This document shows, in pieces, positions 47,291-59,066 of a DNA stretch of 64,000 bases. A program made the position numbers and the translations under genes. This DNA comes from Heterocephalus glaber. Taxonomy: Eukaryota > Chordata > Mammalia > Rodentia > Bathyergidae. The notes beneath the pieces were generated by a model. The model made no database searches. It saw nothing but the letters and a program-made list of their open reading frames with translations, and was not told the origin of the DNA. The stretch is from the NCBI RefSeq assembly GCF_000247695.1, contig NW_004624743.1, positions 3,594,404 to 3,658,403 of the forward strand, in the 5' to 3' direction. Numbering within the stretch: position 1 is the first letter of the stretch; the number at the start of each line of letters is the position of its first letter.

Positions 47291-49129
47291 GTAATGGGGG
47301 AAGAGTTTCCCAGGCAGAGAGCAGAGCAGCGCTGAGGGACAGTGACCCCAGAAAGCTCAGCCGAGCCCAGGCTTGGAATCCGGGTGCAGGTTAACGATGC
47401 CTTGCTCATGTGGCGCTGTGACTACTGTGAAGTCAGATGATGGAACTTCTCATCCAAACCTTGGGATGTCTCCTGCCTTTCACCAGTGCTTCTTGTGAGA
47501 AAGCACCAAGGAGAAATCTGATCAGCAGTGCTCATCACATCTGCCGTGTGACCCAGGGCTCCTAGACACTGTTTGTCTGGGGGAACTAATTAGCAGAACG
47601 GTAGACAAAACCACTGTGTCTGCGTCCTTCGGTTACCCCGGCTCAGCTGGGCTTCCCTGAGACGGAGGGAGAATGCCGAATCTGTTTCATAGGATCAGGC
47701 TCTCGGGCTCTCGGGTGGCCCATCCTGGTGGACTCTCCGTGCTGCCGACTTCTCTCATGCCTTGGAGTCCTGGTGACCTTGTCTCTTCTGTCTCCCAGGA
47801 GACGAGACAGTTTGGCTCAGCTGTCCCTTGATTGTGTGATGGCTTCTTCCTCTCCTTATTGACTTTCCTGAAGTGGAAGGCTAAATATAGGCCCTGGCTG
47901 TGCTATCTCACCAGGGCTTTCTGTGCTCGCTGTCCTCTTATCACTAGTAGCCCGACAGAGGCAGGAGGGCAGAGGAGTGGAGATGGGAGTTGGAGAGGCG
48001 CTGAAGACAAAGAAAGAGTTTTCCAAGGTTCCCAGGTAGAGTAAGATCAAATGCAGAAGGCAGATGGTGATTTTAACAGGGACGCAGGTATAGCCTTTAG
48101 AGAATGAGAGGTGGGATGAACGTGTGTGGACTGAGGAAGAGGCAGTGGCAGTGTGTGGCCGGAGATGGCCCTCTGATGTAGTTAGAAGAGATAACGGTCA
48201 CCCTCGGACTCTGGTGCTGTGAACTCAGGAGCCTGCAGGGCCAGGCAGGCCGGAAACAGATAAGGGCTATGTGGGTGTGATGCCCTCCCAGATACAGCCC
48301 CCAGGAGAGGCGGCTGCTCTACTGGCCAGTTAGGACCCTAGATCTTCTGACTTTTCAAAAGAAAGGAGAGATCGGTGCCTCAGCGTGAGCACTCCAGTTT
48401 TTAATCTGGAGACTCTCGAATATCCTTGTGCACCTGTTCCAACGTACTTAAATGTTTCTGATCATTTTCTTATATTTTCTGTGCACCAACTTCCTTCCCT
48501 AGTTTTGTCTTAGAGCAGTCAGTGAATACACTTAGATTTGCATAGGTGGGGGATGATTTCCATCCTCCCTTCAAAAAATAAAGACACTTGTGTGAGGATG
48601 CAGTGTAGCACCATCCGTGAGACTCCGAGTGTCTGTCGTGAGCAGATGAGGGTTAGGAGGCAGAAGATCCATTCCTGGGTCAGGCTCACGCATTTTCCTT
48701 CTGTTTGTTAGGAGATTCCACACTGGGTCCTCATTAATATCAGACATTGCATGGATCGTGGTAAACACTGGCCTACCCACAGGTATTTCAGTGTCTCTCA
48801 CTGGCCCGTATTCATACAGCCTCACTCCACAGCGTGCTTTGGTATAGTCATGCATTGGAGTCTACTCTAACCCTGCGCAGTAGACATAGTGTTAATAACT
48901 TAGTAGCCCTGTCTTCGAAGCTATTGTTTTATAGAGGAGATAAAACATGATGGCATAACAATTCAAAATATGGAGCAGTTTATTGTAAACTTAAAGTTGG
49001 GTACTGCTTTTACAGTGGTTAGCCAAGACTGATATAGAACTTCAAATAACTTTCTTTTTACTGTTAATGATATGAAGCCAGAGTTAAAACACCTGTAGAA
49101 TGCCTGAATTAGTAATTCTAATTATAAAT
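47291..49129. other. Intron 1 sequence, nothing recognised
   Basis: Moderate G+C, several short open frames, no similarity recognised. Confidence 0.4.
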
Positions 49130-49325
49130 ATTGAGTACTAAACACAATGTGTATGTCTGAGCTATATGTATTTATGTGCATTTTATCAGTTCTTACAGTC
49201 AGTTCCATAATAACTGCTAAGATTCAGCATTAAATAGCTACAGAAAATGGTGTTTAGAGAGGAAGTGTAATTTATCCAAAATCCAAGAGTCTAAATGGAG
49301 GATGTAGAACTTGAATTCAGGGTTG
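49130..49325 (-). repeat. MIR SINE remnant, antisense
   Basis: 'tgcattttatcagttcttac', 'ccataataactgctaag', 'tttagagaggaagtgtaat' and 'gtagaacttgaattcagg' are in antisense MIR order. Confidence 0.65.
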
Positions 49326-49879
49326 TTTGAAAGTAGAGACCAGACTTAAAATTATGCTCTAAAAGTCTCCTGAAAAAAAGAAAAAGAAGAAAGAGGAGAA
49401 TATTTTTTCTTGAAGAAAAGTAGGGAATTATTACTTATAAACAGAAAGATTTCTTATCTGGATTCAGTTGATACTCGTGGATTGTATTACTTTTAATGGC
49501 ATTTTATGATACTAACCTAAGCTTTCATCTTGGTTATGAGATCGATATATTTTTTTCTAAAATATCATAGTGTCATTGAGTTATAGATAAAATATAAACC
49601 CATAACAATTTACTGTAGTACCTTATAAGAAATTCAGAAATGTCAAAAAATATGGCACTTCCCAGTTAGTATTTTAAATAATTTAATAGCTTCTATTACT
49701 GACTAAATGATACATAACAAGCTTGACTGTAAAGTTTTATTGAGGATTATGCAATATATTCCTTTCCTGGGGAATTATCGGTTGACCTATAGATGGCAAA
49801 TGTGAGATATATAGTATATTACATTTAAAAATGCATAGAGTTACGGATTCCTATAATTTTGTTTTGGAATGTTTGTTTA

Positions 49880-50190
49880 GAATGAGATCATCAACTACAG
49901 GGAAAGGGTTCCTGAGTACTGGAGGGTTCAGACCATGGTCCCCTGGGCCTGTGGCCGTCTGGCCTGTCCAGGCAGTACCAGCGTCATGGCAGGAACTTGA
50001 GGAAAAGCACAACTGTCCACCTTGTGGCCAGGGAGCAAAGGAGGGATGCTGTGAACACATGCTTCCAGTCACCTGAGGGCTCCTACAGCCACACCTCTTA
50101 ATGTGGCCACCTCCTCCTAGCAGCCCTACCTTGGGACTAAGCTTTAGCACACGAGGCTTGGAGGGACATTTAAGATCTGAACTATATTAA
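49880..50190 (-). repeat. MaLR-type LTR fragment, antisense
   Basis: 'ggttcagaccatggtccc', 'catgcttccagtcacctgag', 'ccacctcctcctagcagcc', 'aagctttagcacacgaggct' and 'gggacatttaagatctgaac'. 5' portion diverged. Confidence 0.6.
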
Positions 50191-50749
50191 AGGGTTTGAA
50201 CAATGAAGGAATCTATCAGCTTATATAAAAAGAAGTTCAAAGTTATGGCCCCTTTGAGATCCATAGCATGAAGACTTAAGCCTTGAATTCCTGGCTCTTT
50301 CTCAGCTTTGTTTCTGGAGCTATCTCATACATGCATAGATTCAAGATAGCTACACTGATTCCAAGAAGGCTTATCTTATCATGACAATGTCTGGTGGAGA
50401 AAAGTGGCCATCTCTCCCTGTGTCCTCTTCCAGAGTTGAATAGACCTTTCTCAGCAGCCTCCCAACTCCATCCCAGGACAGAGATTCCCTCATATTTCAT
50501 TGGCTGAAATTCCATGCTCACCACCATTCTAAAAGCAATCACTGGCAAAAAAGAATAGGACCACTATAATGGATTTATAGGATCATCCCTGTGAGCTGCG
50601 TATTGACCCAGGTTTCTGTAAAAGTACCTGGCTTTAACTCAGAGGTAGATACATGGATGGAACTGGAGCTTTGTTTAGAAAGGAGAAGGAGGAATGGCTA
50701 CTTGGAGCCAACCAATGATGGTTTTATAGAGCAATTCTAAAAGTAGTAG

Positions 50750-51056
50750 AGTAAGACATAACTATGGAGTCCGCATAATCTGCCTTTTTTGAGGTTGGCA
50801 CTTTGATTTCTAGATGGTCCTTTGTTGGAGGTTCCAACGCATGGGATGTCATGGTGGGAAGCATGTGGCGGAGCTACTGCTTGGCTCAGGGGAGCCAGGA
50901 AGCAAAAAGAGAGAGGGGAAGTGACCAGTGCCCATTGTTTCTTCAAGCATACACGCCCAGTTAGCCCGACTTCCTCCACCTTCCGACAGTGCCAAGCTGA
51001 GGACCAAGCCTTTAGGATCTGGCCATTGAGGGACATTTAAGATCCGAACTTAGCGG
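50750..51056 (-). repeat. MaLR-type LTR fragment, antisense
   Basis: Contains 'gatgtcatggtgggaagc', 'gtggcggagctac', 'gagccaggaagcaaaaagag' and ends 'gggacatttaagatccgaac', the same end as the copy at 49,880-50,190. Confidence 0.6.
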
Positions 51057-51869
51057 TTTCCAACACTGGTGCTGCTGCTCCTCCTAATTAAGGCTTCATA
51101 GAAATTCACCCTGGAAGGGACCACTCTGAGACCCAGATTGTTAAATGTCACAGAATGAATTAAAGACAGAGTCAGGGCAGGATATCTTGGCAGTTGGTGC
51201 AGGGCATTTTCCTTCACAATTTACTCTGGAGAGTTGGGAACTGTTGGAACCGCTTTCAAACGCATGGCAAGCTCTGGTCACTTTTGTAATTAACACCTCC
51301 AGAGAATGCACTTGTTTGGTTTGCTCAGCCAGCTAGAAACCCGGGGGGAGTTTGTGCTGTGTGAAGCCCGCTGAAGTCCTTGGCCTCTGCTTTGATATCA
51401 TGTGCCTTATTTGATGCAAGTTTTTTATATTCAAAATCTTTGCTGTTGCCTCTTCATTACCATCTTCATCTTCTCTGGCTCTATCCACGATGATCACCTT
51501 CTTATTTCTGAAGACTTTGTGGTTGCATTTCCTTTTGTTCACCAGATCCTAACGATGGATTCAGGCTGTGTCCTTCAGCATTCTTCCTTTAGCCTTCCCG
51601 GTCGGTCGTGACTTTGACACACATTCATATTGTTGTGTGTCCCCAAATTAGATTCTGGGGTTATTTTGGTAACTACTGCCTTGGGTGAGATTCAAACTAG
51701 TAATTAGGGGGTTGAGATAACTTCTCTTGTTACAAGTTTCCTCCTGTTTTTGCATTCCAAGAAGTTGCTACTTCTACTTTTCCTACATAAAATGCACAGT
51801 GGCGTGTGATGTATAATCTATCACTAGGCTGAGGGCTTGTGATTTACTTCATTTTTTCTTCATTCCTAG
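51057..51869. other. End of intron 1, nothing recognised before the acceptor
   Basis: No repeat or exon recognised. The polypyrimidine tract and branch region of exon 2 lie at about 51,840-51,869. Confidence 0.5.
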
Positions 51870-51875
51870 GGCAAG

Positions 51876-51945
51876 ATGTTGACGAATATCAGAAGCATCT
51901 TGTGGATGTGCTCAACCTTAATAGTAACCCATGCACTACAGAGAG
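51876..51945 (+). CDS. VCAN: VCAN exon 2: start codon and signal peptide
   Basis: The exon runs from 51,870 after 'cattcctag', with six untranslated bases (ggcaag) before the ATG. A at position -3 gives a good start context. It encodes residues 1-23 (MLTNIRSILW / MCSTLIVTHALQR) plus the first base of codon 24. This is the versican signal peptide: a hydrophobic ILWMCSTLIV core and probable cleavage after Ala20 (THA|LQ), as in human. The human peptide is nearly the same in my memory, with changes at residues 2, 3, 6, 22 and 23. The donor is 'agag|gtgagt'. Ten of 23 codons end in A or T, a base usage quite unlike exon 3. Confidence 0.95.
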
Positions 51946-52429
51946 GTGAGTGTGGAAACACGTTCTTGCTTGCTTGCTGACCTAACAGTTTCAGTACTAG
52001 GGGATGGAAGAGCAGCATGGGTTCCCTAGAATAAAGGATTGCCTTTCTTGTCATCTGCTCAGTGCTGTAAATTCTTAGTTAAAATATTAGGAGGCTGAAA
52101 ACAATGGTCTTAAACCAATCAATGCAAAATAATGAACAGAATGGTAGAGTTACAAGTAGGTTTTTAGGCACATCTAGATTGCCTTTTAACTCATATTTGG
52201 CATTGACCCTGTTTAAAAATTCCAGCTTCTCCAATACTGCTTCTCAGAGACTTTTTTTTTTTAATACAGAAAGAAAGTTTATTAAACACCGGAGATTAAG
52301 GTTTGAAGAGTCAAGAATATAAAGAAAGGGTTGATAGCAAGAATTTGGACTCTTCTCTCTTTTTTTTTTTTGTTTGAAGTAACTTTGCAAATACACATGC
52401 ATTCTTTTCTTAGCTTTAAGAAAAGCTAG

Positions 52430-52613
52430 AGGCTGCTGGGTGTGATGGTGTACACTTCTAAACCCAGGCCTTATAGGCTCAGACAGGAGGATCACCATGA
52501 GTTCGAGGCCAGCCTGGGCTACACAGTGAGCTCAAGGATAGCTTAAACTATAGAGTGAGACCCTGTCTCAAAATAATAAGGAAGAAAGAAAGAAAGACAG
52601 AAGGAGAGAAAGC
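52430..52613 (+). mobile_element. B1-type 7SL SINE, sense
   Basis: Body 'ggctgctgggtgtgatgg', then 'cagacaggaggatcacc', 'gagttcgaggccagcctggg', 'ctacacagtgagctcaagg' followed by a second similar block (the internal duplication known from B1) and 'gagaccctgtctcaaaata'. The tail is GAAA-rich. A short duplication 'aagctag' is found at 52423-52429 and 52614-52620. Confidence 0.88.
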
Positions 52614-53853
52614 AAGCTAGTAGTGATGCTTTTCAAATTCTAGGCTCATCATTTAACGTATTTAAAGAGGCAGGCACATCCAGAATTGGAAGGAGGAGAG
52701 TGTGCTGGGCCTCACCTGCGTGCTTCTGCCTGGGCTACTCTCCCAGCTTGCCCTGCCCCCACGCCAGGCTTCGGGCTTTCTGAGGTGATGTCCACAAACA
52801 CCTTCCCTTTGTCCCGGTGCTGTGCTAGGCAAGCAGCACCTGATGTTAGTTCGTGCTGTTCTCCCCGAGTAGACTGTAGGATGTGAAAGCACTTTCTTCC
52901 ATCTTCTGGCGGAGCGGCTGGCATGCTGACAGCAGCGAGCCCTTTTCTGTGTTGACTGACTCACTGACTGACTGGATGGATGGATATGGATGGATGAGCG
53001 AACGCTGCAGTGAGGGACCCAGGTGGCCCCCCCAGTCTAGGCTCCAGCATCTGTGAGGCTGAAGAGATCTTTTCTTACATTTTCAGGAAGTGAAGGTAAA
53101 GGACACAGAGGAAAAGGCAAGACCATCCAGTGAGGGGAGGGGAGGAGCTCTACCGAGGAGGTGGAAAGGGCAGCTGGTCCGGGGCCAGTAATGGAAGGGG
53201 CATCGTACAGACTGCAGTGGGCGAACAGCTCTGCACTTAAGTGCAGACCTCGCCTTCGAGAAAGAACTCACGCAGTGAAAAACCAAACAGAGCCACACAT
53301 ACATAGCATAGCTCCTTATAGTGTTTTTAAAAACAATGGTAATAACCAGTCATACTGCGTAAGTTGTATGTATCGGGCTCTGTTCTTTGTAAATCCATGA
53401 TCACTGTTAAGGTTGTAATGAATCTGAGGTTCATTTAAGAAGACTTTTATTTTTTTCCTATGGAAGGCAGAAACTGAAAATATGAAATCTATATTCAAAC
53501 ATTTCCAAGCTCATAGTGAGATGCAGAGCAGGCATCTGTTGAGTGGACACAAATAGGCACTTTTGTTTCAAGGCTTTTTCCTGCTTATTCCCTGGTGCCC
53601 GAGGAATCAATGACCAGCATTCCCGAGCTCCTTATCCCTGCTCTTTTTCAACACATAAGGCGATCTTTGCTGTAGAGATGCTCAGCCTATTAGATTACAA
53701 AGCCTCCCAATCATTGGTTACTCAGCATCGATTTCGTTACATTGTTATTCCTCCTCCTGGAGTAAGGCATGAGTGAATGAATGAGCAGGTAACGATATTC
53801 ATCAAGGGAGCAATAAATTCCCATTTTAAATCTGCCCTCTACTTGGCCAAGGT

Positions 53854-53855
<2 letters not shown>

Positions 53856-53886
<31 letters not shown>
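53856..53886. repeat. (TG)n microsatellite
   Basis: Uninterrupted TG run of about 15 units in intron 2. Confidence 0.95.
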
Positions 53887-53887
<1 letters not shown>

Positions 53888-56542
53888 TCAGATTGTGCAG
53901 ATGGGATTTCCATTGCCCTCACTCTGCAGAGTCTACTGACAGAATGAAGGGTAACTGACCCTCACTCCTGGAGCTCTCTGCCTCGCTGCACTCAGACCAC
54001 AAACCACCAGCTGGGAACAGCGCACCTGTCTGTTAGAATTCATTCTATTGCTGGCATCGTCAGAATTCCACACAGCTTCCTGTAGGTAGCAGAGTTTTTA
54101 AGAAACATGCATAGCTTCTATATATTATAGGCTGAATTTCTTATCTTAAAATATTTGGATTTAGTGAGCTTAGTTCTTGTGACCCAATGATTTAAGACCC
54201 AAGATTTAATAAAACAAAAGATTTGCCCATGCAGCTTTTTGTTAATCTTATTGGTGAGATTGGATCCCACGGGAATATATATATATTTATATCCAACCAA
54301 AGCTTTTAATTATAATAATAAATAGCCCCTTAGGAAATTGCCTTTTGACATCATTGTGAAAACATCTTTTCATTACAGTATGGGTATCAGGTGATGCTTT
54401 AAATTTGAGAAAACTCCCCATGGGATAAATTTAGGGGAGTTTCATGTCTATCTCATGCACCTAAAATTCTGAAAAAATCTATAATTTAGCAATAAGTATT
54501 AAGGAAGTTAGAAGGCATTTATCCTAAGCAACTTTCTAAGGAGATGATAAAGTCTCATAATTTATATCATGATTAAAGTTGATGGTGAAGCCATTTGTTT
54601 TCCATTAAGAAAGCAGTCTTTTATTTGTGGTGAAGATTCTACATTTCATTTGTAGTAAATAATTCTTCAGGAAGGAAGATGAGATTTCCTAGAACATGCA
54701 ATGAATATAAGTGAGATGACTTTTTGGATTAAGGCATTCTCAGCTCTTCTTAAAAATCCCTGTTTTAGACAAAAAATTCAAGATATCTTTCTTTTGTCAT
54801 CATTTCTCTACTGGATCCAAGTGAAAGGAATGTAAATCAGGCAGAGCTTTCTTTTAGGGTGTCCCCTGTGGATTTTATGGATTTGTTAAAAATATCATGG
54901 AATTACTGTAAGGTTTCAGTCCAGTCAGTAATTAAGGACTTAGAGAAGTGGATGAGTCTGATACTGAAAGGAGCTACCAGGAGCACTTGTGCTGTGTGCT
55001 GGGACTCAACTTAGGGCCAGAGGAAGAACCCAAGCCAGCCGGGAGCCAGTCCCTGCCCCTTGGGGGAGCATTTTTAGTATGGAATTGGACCGATTTTGCT
55101 CCAAGGGTGAGCTTTAAATTTCAGAGTTTTAATGTCAAAGCCAACAAGGATGGAAAACGAGGTGATCACCTTGATATTACATTACAAAATGTGAACAATC
55201 TTAGCAACATTTTAAAGAGTAACTTGCTGCAGTTCATAGCACCCATGCCTCACTCTATTTTTATTTAATTTTGTTCAACGCCTTAAATCTGGGCAAGCTA
55301 TATATAGATTAATAAACAATAAATGCATGATAGCAATGACCATTATGCTTTTGGGACAGATTAGTGATTTCTATCATAAATACAATCATACTGCATTCAT
55401 TATTTTAGATTCATTTCTATCTTATATTTTATAGCTTAGTCTGTTAAGGTACACTTTAGTGTTGGGCAGTAGAGTATTTTTGTCTTAGGGGGCATCACAT
55501 GTACACAGTATCTTTCTGGGATGTCCGAAATGCCTGATCCCCAGCGGAATTCACAGGGTGACACTGATGGTTATCTCACGTCTCATGCATGCCCGCCCAC
55601 GCTGAGACACGGGTTACTCACACTTTGATTCCTGGCCCAGTTAGATGCACAGCAGTTTTTAGGTTAGAAATCAGTATTTTACTGCCCCTGGAGGCGAACA
55701 GTAACTTGTTGACCATATTTCCCTGCAGTGGGCCTTGCTCCTGCACTGGCAATGATTTCTGTTGTTACTGCACGCCCTCCAGCCTCCCTGGTAGGGCTGG
55801 GAGATGGGAGAGCTGAGGAGCTTATTTTCATGCAACGCTGTTAAACTGTAGTCGGAGCATTCCCTGTAATTAAAAGTTTAAGGACTCGCACAGAAAATAA
55901 AGATTTTCGGAGGGTGAGGTGACCAGCATCCAGCTGTTCTCACCAGGACGTGAGGAGAGGCACTGTGACGGTGATCGAGGCTGGATTTGTCACTCTGACC
56001 AGTCCGGGGACCCAAGGGGCCTTCGGGGTTCCCTGGCCCCAGCTCCCTGAAGCAGTTTTTTGTTTCTGCTTTTAATTCTCACTGCCCTTTTGAATTTTAT
56101 TTTCATTTCCTCTAACGTGGTGCAGCAGGTGTCTTCACAGACGTTTTTCCGCTTTGCCCTGTAAACGTAACTTTCCCCCTTCAGCTGCCTTTCCTAACCT
56201 TGTGCGGTTGTGTTGCGCGGACCTGGCCCGTGGTTTCTACCCCTTCTTCCAGCCTTGGCTGCCTGTCGCGCAGCCCGCCCCTCTCCTGTCTGTCCTCTCC
56301 GTCCTGTCCTCCCCCTCCATCCCTCTGCGATTAAACTAGGTCTGCCGCAGGCACCATCCCCAGCCCAACTGCTTGCTTGTCCTTCCTTCCTTTTCTAAGC
56401 ACCGCTTTTTCGTATTAAATACTGAACCACACACACTTCGAACAGAACTCCAAAGCCCAGTGTGTGAAGGAGCCTTTGCCCCCGAGCCCCCTGCGGCAGC
56501 CCCGGGCGCCCACCCGCTAACCGCCTGCCTTCTCCTCCCCAG

Positions 56543-56914
56543 GCCCCACGGGCAGCGGCCCGGGCCCGACGGTGCGGGGCTCGCTGGCGGCCACTGCCCT
56601 GCTGCCCTGCCGCTTCCCCGCGCTGCCTGCGCCCCCGGCCGGGGCCGGCGAGGCCCTGCGCATCAAGTGGTCCAAGATCGAGGCGGACCCGAGCGGAAGG
56701 GACCTGAAGGAGACCACGGTGCTGGTGGCACACGACGGGCACGTGAAGGTGGGGCAGGACTACCGGGGCCGCGCGTCGGTGCCGGCGCAGCCCGAGGCGG
56801 GCGACGCCTCCCTGGCCCTGGGCGCCCTGCGCGCCAGCGACGCGGGCCGGTACCGCTGCGACCTGCTGCTGGGCGTGGAGGACGTGCAGGCCAGCGTGGG
56901 GCTGGCGGTGGACG
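56543..56914 (+). CDS. VCAN: VCAN exon 3: Ig V-set domain of G1
   Basis: Encodes residues 24-147, joining exon 2 in phase 1 (G24 split). The Ig domain carries Cys46 and Cys129 (LLPCRF and YRCDLL), the RIKWSKIE strand (63-70), DLKETTVLVA (77-86) and SDAGRYRC (122-129), all hallmarks of the hyalectan Ig module. In family members this module binds link protein and stabilises the G1-hyaluronan complex. Only four codons end in A or T. There is no Asn or Met, and Ala, Gly, Pro and Arg are greatly enriched. Relative to human (from memory) the segment between Cys46 and RIKW is two residues shorter and lacks the NTS glycosylation site, and the start is two residues longer. The frame is intact and the donor 'gacg|gtgagc' is good, so I do not think it a pseudogene. 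Confidence 0.93.
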
Positions 56915-56937
56915 GTGAGCGCGGCCGGGCGGGGCCC

Positions 56938-56971
56938 GGGGGGGACCGGGGGCACCTGGGGGCCCGGGGGG
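56938..56971 (+). other. Four-run G-quadruplex motif just after the exon 3 donor
   Basis: G-runs of 7, 5, 5 and 6 (56938-56944, 56948-56952, 56958-56962, 56966-56971) are separated by loops of 3, 5 and 3 nt. It begins 24 nt after the exon end, on the transcribed RNA's own strand. Confidence 0.9.
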
Positions 56972-57119
56972 ACCCGACCCTGTGCAGGCAGGGCCGCTGG
57001 CCAGGGGCACTGAGCAGACCCAGTTCACTAGAGCTGCAGGAAAGACAGCCGTTTGTCCCTCGCCTCCACCACTCTTACCCCAGGGCTCTCGCCACTTTTT
57101 CTTTCTGTCAGGCCATCTC

Positions 57120-57510
57120 TGCAGCAGATGATTACATTCCTCATGGGAGCTCTGCATGGACAGTTCATCCTTTTTTTTCACCCATTTTCTCTCTCTCCCC
57201 CTCCCTCATCTCTCGGTGCCCTTCCCGTTTGCAAAAGATGTTTCCCTGTTGCCTATCATCTGTCTTCCATTTTGCTTTTTACTTTATACTTTGAGTTTCT
57301 CATAGAAGAGAAACTATGTGAGTCAAGCTTGTGCATCTGATTTATTTCACTTAGCATTATGGTCTCAGGGTGCATCCGTTTTCCTACAAATGACTCGTTT
57401 ATCCTTCATGGCAGAGTAGTGCTCCACGTTATGTAAACACCACACTTTCTTTATCCATTCATCTGTTGATGGACAGGCAGGCTGCACCCAAGACTATTAT
57501 GAGTTTTTCT
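57120..57510 (-). repeat. LINE L1 fragment, antisense
   Basis: 'atctgatttatttcacttag', 'cattatggtctcagggtgc', 'catccgttttcctac', 'ctttatccattcatctgttg', 'atggacaggcaggctg' is the reverse complement of L1 3' sequence. The left 170 nt (57,120-57,290) is less certain. Confidence 0.7.
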
Positions 57511-59066
57511 GGAAGTCCATCTTTGTGTTGTTAGCTGTACTGCCATGGCTGCCTGAATCAATCCAAAACGTCGACCTTTCATGGTCATTTTGACTTTGGG
57601 GAACAGCAAGACCTCTCTTTGTGCCAGACCTGGGGAATAAGGTGGGTGAGGTCATAGCCATGTTTTCCATTGGATGGTGCTGAGCAGCCACATTCATGGT
57701 ATTTTTGATCACACCTGGTAAAGACACTGAGGAAAGAGGACCTCCAGCACTGCTGCAGAAAGTGGCCAGAATGATGGGCGAGGTGTGTTTGAAGTGAGGG
57801 AGAGGATTTTTGAGGGGAATTCATGGCAAAGTGTCTTTGACTGTAATAAAAGTTTGAAAAATTTAAACATCCATCGACTTTTTTCAGTCATAGCTCTTAC
57901 TGGAAATACTGAATACTTCAAGACATTGTACTTACTTCAGTAATCATTACGTCAGTGCTGAGATCTATTAATGATTAATCCACAAGATTGTACATGCTGA
58001 TCTACATTTTGCTTTAATTTACACATGTGTGCTGTACCTGTATGCATTAACACACACATATACATACACACACACAAATCTTCCTTCCTTTTTCATATTC
58101 TTTTAGAGATTATTATACTCTTTGAGTTTACTTTAATGTAAATTTCATTTAACTTTTATCAACAAGATCCTTAATAAATACTATGGTGCATACCACAGTG
58201 TCTTTAAAAAAGCCAGAATTCAATAAATACTTAAATTGGTTCAAAACAAGAACTCAGTTAAAAAAATTTAAGGTTAATACACCAGTTGTTATCCATTGAG
58301 TCTTGCAATGAGACATTTTAGATTACCCCCTTTCAGTGGTGGTTTATGTCACTTGAATCTAAGTCGAGAGACAAAGCAAAGAAAAATTGCTTTAATTGGG
58401 GACAGACATAACGCCATAGCTCTTGAAAGCAGAATGTCTTGGCAGGTCATTAAGCAGAATTCTAAACCCAGACATGATGAAACAGATTTTCCTTCCAACC
58501 CTCCATTTCCCTATAAAATATTTACCTCTCAGAAGTATATACAAAGGATTTTATTGAAACTCTTTCTTGTTTAGCCAAAAGGAAATACTCTGAATTTCAG
58601 ATGCAGCAAAGTAATTTACTGAGCATCTTTTTATGTTCAAATCCTACTGTTCCCCTTCTTATATCTAGTTTTATGCTGTGCAGGTATCTGCTAAATTTCC
58701 TGGGTTCTTCTAAATTTTTCATTTCCTTTGGTTACCTAAGATTGTCACGTATTTCTCTCTTTTAAAAATCCCCAAGTGAGGTTAAGGGCTCTTTACAAAT
58801 TTTCATCATTAAAGAATTAGCAGTGGACTTGCCCTTTGTCCCTCTGAAACAATGAAAATTCTCTACTTAATCTCCTTAGCCCCATGGGGTCTTCAGATTA
58901 CTCCAGCCATTGCAGACACTGAGCCAGACTGATGCCCCTGCCCTGGTCTAGATGCCCCCCGGTCCCTTTTTAGTGACAGTCTTCAGTGCTCATGGGAGAC
59001 TTTTAATCAAGAAGATTATTTGAAATTTTGATTAATACCAAACTGACTGAAAACCAGTCAGGTTCC

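Larger units (their letters stand above)
41171..51869 (+). other. VCAN: VCAN intron 1
   Basis: Opens with gtaatc and closes with a long pyrimidine tract 'attttttcttcattcctag'. The first 2.3 kb belong to the CpG island, the rest is AT-rich with L1, L2, MIR, LTR and 7SL-type repeats listed separately. No alternative exon recognised. Confidence 0.85.
51946..56542 (+). other. VCAN: VCAN intron 2
   Basis: Begins gtgagtgtgg and ends 'cttctcctccccag'. Contains a B1-type SINE and a TG microsatellite (listed). About 52,614-56,470 is otherwise unique-looking. Short open frames such as 54,948-55,268 have no recognisable product or splice context. G+C rises abruptly from about 56,470 toward exon 3. Confidence 0.85.
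56470..57000. other. Intragenic GC/CpG island centred on exon 3
   Basis: A local block of very high G+C within AT-rich intronic surroundings. Hand count gives about 230 of 300 bases G or C over 56,581-56,880. CpG is frequent (gcgcg, ccgcgc, gcggcc). The block spans the acceptor, the whole exon and about 85 nt of the following intron. Confidence 0.9.

Noticed and set aside
54948..55268. 106-codon open frame in intron 2 as an alternative exon
   Set aside because: No similarity to versican or another protein I know, and no convincing flanking splice sites.
56543..56914. Exon 3 as a pseudogene or contaminating sequence because of its base composition
   Set aside because: Frame, cysteines, RIKWSKI and DLKETTVLVA motifs, phases and splice sites are intact, and it sits in order between exons 2 and 4.
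56395..56955. 186-codon open frame antisense to exon 3
   Set aside because: It is the mirror of the GC-rich Ig exon, whose sense frame has clear versican homology and splice sites.
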